From Bemisia tabaci (Eukaryota > Arthropoda > Insecta > Hemiptera > Aleyrodidae), in the NCBI RefSeq assembly GCF_918797505.1, contig NC_092793.1:78117912-78181911 (forward strand): a stretch of DNA of 64,000 nt. Direction: 5' to 3'. The position numbers were made by a program, and so were the translations under genes. Positions 46,901 to 58,900 of the stretch are shown here, piece after piece (position 1 is the stretch's first letter; every line of letters begins with the position of its first letter). Under the pieces are notes generated by a model. The model saw nothing but the letters and a program-made list of their open reading frames with translations, searched no databases and had not been told where the DNA came from.

Positions 46901-49900
46901 ATGAAATAAAGAACGAATAAATGATAAACATAAGATAGATTTAGGAAGCCATCTGCAGTCTGAATTTTATATCTGCTTTTGGTAACCACTACCTATACAC
47001 ACAATAAGAATGCTCAAAAATGACTCCGGCTGTACTTTACTTGACTAAAATCTGTAAAGAGTTTTGCTTTTTGGTGGAATTCACATTTAACCATTGCTCA
47101 AAAAGAGGAAAAGGCGTCTTCCCCCACCCCCCTTTTTTTCGTTTAAAAAAGAGCAAAAAAAATCAATTTCAGGTGCAAAATTGTTTTGTTATTTTTAAAC
47201 TTATTTTTAGATAATACATGAATTATCGAAGTCTTCTTTTTCAACTTTTTACAGGCATTTTACTCATGTGCACCTATCGTCAAAATAGTGACAGTTTGCT
47301 TACTGTTACAAAATTGATGGTCATAAAAAAGACAAAAAAAAAATTGTAGAGGACAAAACAAAAGTTCGGATTTCACAAGTAAAAAACTGGATAAAAGTAA
47401 TTTTAGAAGCACAGAGAGGACAAATTTTATTCAATGATCTGTGATAGGATGGTGAGGTTACTGCCCTCATTTTTTTTTTAAATTTTTGTTTACCCCTTTC
47501 CAAATTTTTCCTGAGAGGCTCATTTGTTCTCACCCTGAGGTAAATGAAAAATTGAAAAAGATTCGTTTCTAAAAATTAATATACCTTACACAAGTTTGCA
47601 TGATAATTCGTGTAAAAATTTACCAGAACAGGTTTTAACTCAAAATTTCCAAATCTTGAAACCCTTTCCACCATTTATTTCTTTTTCAATCATCATTTGA
47701 AATATTTGTGTCAATTTGATACAAAAAACCTCCCATTAATCATCATTGCAAGTGGATAGCTCGATAAAATGGAGATCTGATAGCAATTTTCCAGCTTTCA
47801 GTGAGATCTGTCCCTTCTGCAATTTTTATAAAGATGTTCTATTAGATTGATAGCTATCAAAATGTTTTACACTGGGACCAGCATTCTAACGGGAATCTAG
47901 AAAGAGGGAAAAATAAGCATGGGGAGGGGTATTAATGTTAACTTCATTCGCATTGGGTATCAAAAATGCACATAGAAAAAGCCAGAGGTGTGCATTTACA
48001 CGTAGCACCATGATAGTTTTGTACAACTTTTTTTAGGGTAAAGGACTTATCTGTAAATTACTCATTTTCAACGCATGGTGGCCAGAAAAATAAATAGCAC
48101 AACTTTTCTCTCTACTACTTCTCGCCATGTTTTTCAACAATACGTATTGAGCTCGGTTTTCCATTTAATATCAAGCAAAACAAAAAACTTACTGGCAGAA
48201 GTAAGAGCGGCAAATGACGCAAAAATTTGAGAAGGATTATGGAGTTCAAGGTGTCAAAAAGATGTTAAAACCAGTTTGAAGAGAAAATAATTTGGCGCCT
48301 CACGATAAAAGAGGAAAAAAAGAGAGGTAGGGAGTATTCATTTGCATTGGAATTGTTGTTACCACCTTTTCCAGCGAGATTTTTCCCCGAATTTCTACGA
48401 ATATAGAGATGGACTAAGCATCTAATTTTTTCTTCAATGACTCAAATCTTTACAGTTCAACCGTGCTTTTCAAAATTGTTAATTTTTCGAAACTTCAATA
48501 ATTTATGGCTTTCTAAGAACAGTATTTTGAAAAAAAGTAAAAAGTTCCACTCATGAGCAAGGAGAATTCTCACTGCAAAACATTTAATGGAGCATAAAAT
48601 TCATGTAAAGATTGTTAGGTATTTAGCATATTACAAGGTACAAAGAAATTATATTCTCAGAATTATGAATACCTTGTTTATATTAAATTATTTGATAGCA
48701 AAAAAAGAACATTTTCAAGCCTCTTATGTGTGTATCCTGCTGGCATAATAAACTGAGAGTTGATCAAACATGAAGAAAATGGCAGATTTTTAGCTTTCGT
48801 TTTCACTGCTTAATGTCAGTTTATTGTGGGATCCTTGCATCCTTGTAAAAGTCACAGACAAAGAACCAAAACTATATTCCTGGCAAGGACTTCAAATTCT
48901 CCAAAATAATAACTGATCTTCAGCCTGATGGTTTTTGTTTCTGACACTGGGTTACTGAACTTCACAGGGAAAAACCAACTTCACAAGATTGAATCAAGTC
49001 CATGCAACATTAACGGAGGACAATATGCTCAAATAAACTCTACACTGCATGCCTAACTAAAAAGTAAACTGGAAGGAAAACAGTACAAAAAATTATATAG
49101 GGGCAGGATCAACTACTCAATATTGCTACAACAGGGTTCCTCAACCAAGAATCTAGATTTTCAAAGATAAACTCAACTTTGGAAATTGCATCCAATACAG
49201 TCCAGGAAAGATGATAGATTACACTCGACTTCCAATTAAAAATAATGACATCTAATTCAAACAAACATTCATTAATCTTTAAAAATGAATACTTTTCTTC
49301 TATACAACTTTCAGCGTAAGAGGGTTTAATGTTAGGCTTTAATTTGCTTTAGAGACTTTCAAATTAAGGATCAAACCCAGAAATTTTTAAAGTCAGCTAA
49401 TTTTTCTATTCATATTCACCCATCTTAATGTTGTTGGCATTGAAAGATGAGACACATAATCACTGAATGGTGAATCTTTTGATCAATGAGTACATATTTC
49501 ATCAAAAAATAAAGAAATGATTAAATAATTTCCTTGAGATCAACTAGCTAAGGAATTGCCTGCACATTCATTGGGTAAAATTTAAGAGGAGGGATCCTTA
49601 GATTGGATGAGGAAATTCCATAGTATTTGTCTGACTTTGAAATTGGTTGAGAAACTCCTAACTATGCAACGCAACTAACAGGGCTCAGTTAGTTTTGCCA
49701 AGCAGACGTAGTAGATGGTTAGCGCTTAACACAACAGAATCGAATATCAAACTGCAGAGTAGCTTACCAACAAGGAGCTCAATTATGCTAATGCTGCTTA
49801 AACTAATACCTTCAGAGCTGGGATCTTCGCTCGTGTAGCATAACATGAATGCTGCAACAAAAAAACAAAAACGAACATTTACTACTTACAAGAAAAAAGG

Positions 49901-52900
49901 ATGAGATATGAGATAGACTGATTGTAGGAGCAGGTAATTTTTACTTTGATAGATCAAAAGGAAAGGAGAAACTGATTTGTTTTTCATGAGATTTTCTCAT
50001 GAAGAGCATTCTACGGAAGAGGGCAGGGTCCATCTCCTTAAAGCTCATACATATACGCTCACAAACAGATGCTCAGATACTATCCTGAATCTTTGTTAGA
50101 GAGTATGTTTCCATAATTCGTGGGCTATCTGATGAATGGCTCCTGGATAAGGGTTTAAATAGAAAAACTGATTGAAAGGACCAAGTTTTGAAGAGCCTGT
50201 CAAAATGAAACTCACTCACAGCAAAGAAAGGAAGCAACTTGGACAACAGAATAAGCACAATGTGTGAATTTGGTGTATTACATTCCAAAGATAAATGCAA
50301 AACAAAAAAGCAACATAAAAACATTTTTCAAAGCCTTGAGGTAAGAGTCAAAAACAGAGTTTGAACAATGAAAACAGCAGCAAATAAGAACGCAGATGCT
50401 TGTGTGATATTTTGAGAGGAAGCCACTCTGATCTCGAATAGTATCTGTACAATGCAGAAAAGAATGAGAAAAAAAGAAGAAGAAAGAGACTCAACGCCTT
50501 TTTTATTATGACCAAAAAAAAAAGCAAAGAGATAGAGAGGGGGCAGAGAGAGAAGTGGTGGGAGGGAAGGGGGAGAATGTCTGAGTGAAGAGAAATGTCT
50601 CATAAAATAATAGGATCAATCAAGCATGAAAAAATAGACATCATGCGAGAGGCAAACAACAAGAAAAAATTTTGAAAGATGGTCAAAGAGGGAAATCTCA
50701 TAAATATGATCAACTGCAATGTAAAAAATTGACTTCATGCAAGAGTAAAGGCTGAGAACAAGAAAAAGATGAAGAAAAATGGTCAACTAGATTCTTTTTT
50801 AAACCTTGAAATGAAATTTGCATTTTGAAGATTTTGCGGCGATTCCTGCATACATGCGACCTGCCTTGTAATAGATGCATACAATCACTAATCACTCATT
50901 GTCATTCTCTAAAGAATGCGGCTGCGAAATAGTCCGTTGAAGAAACTAACACTGATTTTTTCAGGATCATGATATTGGACGACCAATCAAATAACAGGAA
51001 GGAATTCACCTACCTACCTCAGATGGGCTGCATAACAATAATATTAACATGCACTCACCCATCACCCATCCCTCGAATCGTTACATATTTTATGTTTCCA
51101 AGGCCTCAGAGAGACAAAGTGTCAAGCATAGAGTCACAAAGTATTAAGAGGATTAGATTACATTGGTGTCGAAAAAATTGTAATTTTGCTTATATAATTT
51201 ATGGACCATTTTCGAATGATACAGAAGCTGCCTTAATGCAATCGACAAACTTTTTAAAAATACTTTATTCTGTATCTGCTAATGCTTGCAGAAAATGAGA
51301 GATGGGAGGAGGAGGATAGGAAAATAAAAGTGGAAACAACAAAGATCTTGCTTCCTGCCGCATGAATTACTGTACTGTTACTGTACGCAACCGAAAGAGC
51401 AAGTTGTGCAATGAGCCCTGAGCATGCACAACTGATTTCCACGATTTATTAGGATAGCCTGCCATGCATATTTTCATTAAAGAGGAAGACATAGGTTCGC
51501 CTGTAACCGAAAAATAGGAATTTTTAAACATCTGAAGGGCTTAAATTTAATTTTTGCTTTTATTCTGAGTGACAAATTATTTAGTTAACAATATTTTTAA
51601 CACTGAGAAAGCATTAGTTGCTTCCGCTAATATCCGTGTCAGGTTGGATACTTCTGCAAAACATCCAATCCAACTCTAATCCAATACTGCTAAAAAATCG
51701 AGACTGGAAATACAGCACTCCTAATTTGGTTTTAAAAAAAAATTAAGACATTGGTTCCTCCGCAGTCACTTTCAATTAAGCTGAGTAAAACAAGGGGAGA
51801 GAGAGAAAAAGAGAGAAAGAGAGAGAAAGGGAAAAAAAGAGCGAAGCCAAACATCTGACAAACTGCAACAGTGGACACTTACGCCGTACGCTTGAATCAG
51901 ATCCTTCGAAAGACATAGGCAAATCTGAGCATGCGATAGAAAAATATACAGATACAAACATCAATATCACACTGGAGACACACACGAGCAATACAGATAT
52001 CATAAAACACAACTCCATAACTCCAAAAATTATATCTTGCAGTGGAAATATATGATTTTAGTGAGGATGATACACAGCAGAGAATCCCTGAGCCTTTCCA
52101 AGTCCAAAATGTTTGTAAATTTAAAAATAAAGATAAGTAATTTATTCACAAGTTCACTATGATACTAAAATTGTTTGTCATGCATGAAAGAATAGGATTA
52201 CCAAGGTCCCCAAAATTGAAAATTGATTAAACACATAAATTAAAAGGGATTTGCTGATGAGACATTCACAGCGGAATTTGAAAGTATGATACTTGTTTCA
52301 GTGCAATATAATTTCACTTGAAAATAGGCTTTGTAGAAAAGAGGAATCCGACTGAAAAGAGAGGTCTGGTCAGTAATTTCACTTTTTCCTCGGAACATTT
52401 GTTGAAAGACGATGTTTCAATTTATAAACAGGAAGCCCCTCAAACTTTTCATTAACCTGACTATTTCAGCGAACTAAAATATAATATTATTGCTGAATAA
52501 TATTAATAATAATAAAATATTATTAATATTAATAATTACTATATATTATTAACTATAATATATTAACTATATTATATTATTAACTGTAATATAATATTAT
52601 TCAGCTTTAAGCTGAATTTTTTACGCACGTTGGCTAAAAAACTCCAACATCTCATAATATTATTGATTATTTTGGTTCTGAGTCCCTCCTCACAAACAGT
52701 TGTGACAGAAGAATCGTGCTAACAAGGGGAACTTACGGACCTGCCGTCTCCGATTGAGCTGAATTTTTTTTTACAGGCTCTATGGACCAATTCTAGAAGT
52801 CAATTTGAGCCGTTTTCCCAAATGCGCAATAGGAAGGGCGTAAAAAATTCCCAAAAGTTGCGTTTTCGGCGTGTGATTTGGTCGTGCGGCGCGTGGCAAC

Positions 52901-55900
52901 ACTGAAGCAGCCTCTTGTACCGCTTTATTGCTGCAGAGATTTCAGAATAATTTGGAGCCCTACTGCACAGGTGCTAGATCCATGGAAGTGAGATCCCGGG
53001 TTCGATCCTCGAGTGCAGTGTCTACTTTTTATTTTCCGCATGATCACGTAACATTTTATTTTTAATTCTTTATCCGTATTTATAAATCAAGCAGTTCCGT
53101 CAATATTCCCCCCCCCCCCCTTATTTTATGTACATTTTCCCCCGATATTTATTCATATTGACCACTAATAACCGTATGAAAATTCATTGACATAAATTCA
53201 TGAATTAAAAAGCAACAGACCAAAATAATGTGTTTCTTGGCGGCCCTTGCATGCACATGGGTTTGGGGTTGCTCTTAAATTTCTTTACACATTACATATT
53301 TTTCCTGGAAAACATTGGGAGATAATGTAGTCACAAATAAGGTTTTCTTTTGCTTTTTAATTCATTAATTTATGTCAATGAAGTTTCATACGGTTAAGGG
53401 CGGTCAGTGTGAGTAAATAGGGGGGGGGGGGGGATAGTGATCGGAACTGCTTGATTTATAAATACGGATGAAGAATTAAAAATAAAATGTTACGTGATCA
53501 TACGGAAAATTAAAGTAAACAGTTCACCCGGGTATTGACCTTGGGATTTCTCTATCATGGAACCAGCACCTGTGCAGTAGGGCTCCAAATTACTCTGAAG
53601 TCTCTGCAGCGATAAAGTGGTACAAGAGGCTGCTTCAATGTTGCCACGCGCCGTACGACCAAATCACACGCCGAAAACGCAACTTATGGGAATTTTTTAC
53701 GCCCTTCCTATTGCGCATTCCGGAAAACGGCTCAAATTGACCTCTAGAATGGGTCCATAGAGTCTGTAAAAAAAAATTCAGCCCCAACAGAGGCGGCAGG
53801 TCCGTAAGTTCCCCTTGTAAGTCATAGTTATAAGGATCGCATTTAGCAAAAAGGAACCAACGCGATTACAGTGTTTTCAAAAATTTGTAATTTCTCCTTT
53901 GTTTTCAATAATACTTAATAAATGTACAGTGTTAAAATTTTCATGACTATTCTCCTTGAAAATTTACAATTTTTTGGTGGGAAGCCAAAATTATTTGCTA
54001 TTCTGCAAGATTTTTTAGATACTAATGAATAGGCAACATTTTCACAATACTTTGATCACGCTGGTTCCCTTTTGCTAAATGCAATCCACATGTATGCTAT
54101 CTGAAACCGTTATCTGGCCATCTCTATTGAGTATAATTTATACTTAACTGAGTGATTAAAAGTGAAAATAACTCAAGAGATCAATTATTGACAAAGAAAT
54201 GAGAGACGATCTTGACTTTAATCAATGTTATAAAAAAATTATGTAGTAAGTTTACCTTCTGCTGCCTAGAAGCTAACGACTTTAGGTTAGTTAAATTACC
54301 ATGATTAGATGTGGTAAATGATGGAAAGGCAAGTTCATGACCTCCAGAAAACAACCTTAAAAGTTTGTAGATAGACTGAAAGACGGGGCTTCACTGAACC
54401 TCCTTTGTCTATGCTACGCAAGAGGCTCGGACTGATATTTACATGAAATCTCTATCAGGGTTAAAAAAAGCGAAGAGAAGGCAAACTGACAGGAGACATG
54501 ATGCAAAAATGCAAAAATATTAAAGAATACTTACGCTCTTGATCGGAGCCTTCTTCTGCCTTATCCTCATGTGACTTGAAGAATGGAAACCGCCTACTTA
54601 ATGTGTAATTTTTTTTCTTCCTATCCAATGTTGATTGCTGCAACAATTTAAAAAAATTTAGAGGGTATTTTCAAAATGACTGAAGCGGAGATAAACCGTT
54701 CAATGGAAGAGGAGAAAGAAAAAAAATAAATAAAAAAACAAAATCACATGAGACATTAGAATTGTTCTGATACAGCCCACTAATTTTACTGATATATACT
54801 ATTAATATTAATCATACACCAGTTCGGGTGAGGTTGCAAAACGCTTTCGATCAACTGCCTACATTGCTACAAGACTTAAAATGTCTATTAGTGAGGACAT
54901 AAAACAGCTTTTAGCTAAAATGATATGCTTGACTGACTTTTCCAAGTTGCAGAAAAAAATCTGCGTTATGAGAATTATGGAACTGGACGAGGGAAAATTT
55001 TTCATGGTGCTTTTTGGCCTTCAGCGGAACCGTGTGATGACCGGCATTCTGTGCCACTTATCATCACTGATATGCACTGCCATTCAGAACTAACCACCTC
55101 CAGTGACGCTTACACTACTTGCTATTGCATATAGCATCATATTCTCAAAGCCAAAAAAAAAAAAAAAAAAAAAAAAAAGACTTCAAATTTGTGAGGTCCC
55201 AAACATTAGTTAATTTCGGTTATATGCTACTTCATTTTGGTTCATACAACTCTGATTTACCACAGGCTCCTGGCTCAAAAAATCATACAAAAGCATAGGT
55301 GGTCAGCACTTAGACAAAAGCTGGTACTCTCACAAGCCTGACTTAGCTTCCAAGATGAATAGAGTGTTCGAGACTCAGCTCTGCTCAACTTAAAATTTTG
55401 AGAGCTCCCACAACACAGCCCTAGATTCCCTTTTCTGATGGTCCAATCTTTTATCGAAAGTTCTTGACAGTCCATTCAAAGAGAATATGAAGAGGAAAAA
55501 GCAAACTCACCCTATCTAACATGACAGGGACATGACCCTCGAATTTTACTGTCCGATCACGTGCTCTTTGTTTCCTTTCCCATCGTTTCTTTGATGGAAC
55601 GATACCAATGCCTTGCTCCTCTCCGGTAGGTAGACGGAGTCTTGCTTGCCACCATTCATCATCACTGGCATTTGTCACGTGTAAAATATCACCATATTGA
55701 AAAGCTAATCCTCTGCTTGGAAGACCGTCATCTTTATTCGGATCATAATCAAACAGTGCTCTGCAACAGAAAAATGTATTTGTTATAAGCTACCTAATGG
55801 CTACTAAAGGCTGCACAAGTTGCATTTTGCAAGCTTTCTGCGCTCACAGATATGAAAACTAGTTGTAAAAGTTCTAGGATATTCTATGCAGTTACAAGAT

Positions 55901-58900
55901 ACTATGAAATGGAGTTGCTTGTAGATTTGAGCAAGTTCAGAGCTTGGTATGGAATCTTTTCTTCAGACCTACTTCTGACTTGATTTTACCCGATTTTTGG
56001 CATTTTCACAAAACATTCAGAATACAGACTCAGTATCTGGGGCGTGCAACTGATTGCTTCTTACTAATGCTATTAAGGGAACAGCGCACAATATCCAGAA
56101 ACTCGGTGCCGCGTCACCTAAATTTGAGGGTTTTTTGATATGATGTTCCTTATCATCTCCTCAGTAAGATGACCTTTTAAATGCTAATTTGAGAAAATCG
56201 GAAGTGAAAAAAGCACTGTTCGGCAGTATTACACGATTATCAAGTCAAAAAATGTAGGTGATTCAGGACATTCTCATTCCTCATCTCGCGTCCGCTGGGG
56301 ACATAAGACGGCGTGTCAACTCAGTTTAGAACAAAAGACATCTTCAGCTCAGCGACGGTGCCACTTCTCAATATGATAGCTTGTGTAAAATAATTGCCAA
56401 AAAATGCACTTTGAAGCTCAGATTTTTCGAAGATTGACACAGAAATTTCGATCATGAAAGCTTTATGTGCTCAGAAGGTTGTAAGGAACACCAAATCATC
56501 CAATCTCGACATTTAGCTGGCGCCGAATTTCTTAGTATTGTGTGTGATATCTTTTTGACAATGTATCTATTCATGAAGGAATAGTGCTGCAGTGTTTGAA
56601 GCCAAAATGAGCGTTGAAAACTTCCAAAGTAAATTGACCAGAGGGGGAGGGTTCAAAAATCAAGAAGTTGCAGTGCTGAATAAAAACTTACAAGCACTAA
56701 AGGGATACGCAGGAACGGGATACTAACCTAACATATAAAGATTTCTTCTGAGAAGTCCTTAGAAGTGTTCCAGAACCAACTCTGGACATTTGCTGCTTCA
56801 GATCGTGAATTTTTGCTTCAAACTTATTGTAATCCTCAGGTCTATACTGAATAACTAAAGTAACATTCTGGCCAGCACTCTGCAACAAAAAACACAGCAT
56901 AGTTAACTTCAAATATTATTGATAACTACCCATTTCAGGATTGCAAATTAAATCACCATTGTCAGTCAAGGGACTACCGCCCATTGGACCCCTGATGATC
57001 GAACATAAAGCGCCTACGTACCTTCAAGAACTAACCTTGGCAAGCAGTCTTGAAATTATCAAAAGGACTGACAAATTATAAAACATAATTATAAAGTACA
57101 TTCTTAGGTAACTAGATGGGGTTTGTGAGATTTGATAGATAAAATTTCCTGACTTAAATATACATATCCTATAATACATAGATAAATAAGATAGAATATA
57201 ATAGACTATACACACTAGTTCAGAGACAGAGGCCGCGAGAAAAATTGAATTCTTTGACTAAAGATACAGTGACAAGGAATTTTTACAGGGTTGTAGCATA
57301 AAATTTTGTGAAAAAACCAAAAAGCTCACCAAGAAGTAAAAAAAATCATCACTGCGGGGAGAAAAAGCTAATCAGAATCCGACCTATCAAAAGCCGAAAA
57401 TCGAGTTGACACAGCAGTCGATCAGCAAACGCGGTGTCTCCCTACTGGCTACACCATCAGTGTCCGCCAAAAATATCGTTACAAACGGGTCCTATTTTTG
57501 GGATTTCCAAAACGGAGTTCCTTTGATATGTGAGGTTTAAAAAATTAGAAAAAATTCCTGGGAGCTTTGTTCACTCTGTACTTTCAGGAAATAAATTTTA
57601 AAAGTACTGAGCCATAGTTTACCAAGACCCTGGGAAAAAGGGGGGAGGGGTTTAAGTCAAATATTTCCAAAGAATATTATTTTTTCGGTTTTTTTTGTTT
57701 TTGTTTTGTTTCTTTATGGTTTTTTTGTTTTTGTTTGTTTTTATGTTTTTTTTTTTGAACAAATAAATTTATTATGATTTTTACATGGTGGAAGCTGTGC
57801 TTTACAGAGCATAGCCCAATGCCTTGTTTACATACTAATTTATTGAAGCCTAACTTAAGTTTACATCTACTTTTATTATCATTAAATCTCCCATGTAGTT
57901 TCCCTTCATAGAGTTACTTAATGTCTAAATTGGTGCTTGAAGTTCCTCAATCTTCTAGTCTTTTAGTCTACATTGTTCTCATCGGGATCACCGATTTTTT
58001 AATTGTTAACTTCCTTGGAGAATTTTAAATTTCTAGGAGCTAAGTTCATTTCGACAGTGTAGGTCGGCAATCACATGACTCAGTTTGTGACGTCGTAGAC
58101 TTCCTGTCATACTTTATTTGTTAAACGGAAAACTACTCAACGGCAATTCTTTGAAACTGCCGTGATTTTTCTTCTCTGTGCAAAGAAAATTCTGCAAAGA
58201 CTCCAAGGAATGATGTCAATTTGTTCTCCTTTAAAAAAATAACACAGAGGCGGAGATTTTCAGACTCCGCAAACGAGATATCGACGGTGTCAGTCGGCAA
58301 TCACATAACTCGGTTTGCGACGTCGCAGACTTCCTGTCATACTTTATTTTTTAAATGGAAAACTACTCAACGGCAATTCTTTAAAACTGCCGTGATTTTC
58401 TTCTCAATTCGAAGAAAATTCTGCAAAAACTTCAAGAAATAATGTCAATTTGTTCTCCTTTAAAAAAATGACGTACAGGCGGAAATTTTCAGACACCGCA
58501 AACGAGTTATGTGATTGCCGACTTTCACCGTCGATATGTGACTGCGGACTTACGCCGTCAATTTGCTACTTTCAGAAATCGAGTAAAAAAAGGGGATGCC
58601 ACCTAATGCTACCGACCCATCTGAAAATTTTGAATTTTACCTTGAGCGCAGCGGCTGCCTCTTCGTGGGTGGCGCCTTTGAGGTTGACGCCATTGACGCT
58701 GAGGATTTGGTCGCCCCGCTTGAGTTCGCCGGAGAGGTCGGCTGGTCCTCCGGCGAGAATGAAGGAGATGAAGATTCCCTCTCCATCCTCCCCGCCGACG
58801 ATATTGAAGCCCAGGCCAGTGTTACCTCTTGTCAGCGTCACCGTCCGCGGTTCTCTGCAATCAGAAAAAATCAAAGAGGATGAGCTAACTGAGCTAACGC

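Noticed and set aside
52968..53023. Functional tRNA gene
   Set aside because: No D arm, no A box and no convincing anticodon loop; kept only as a tRNA-like segment at low confidence.
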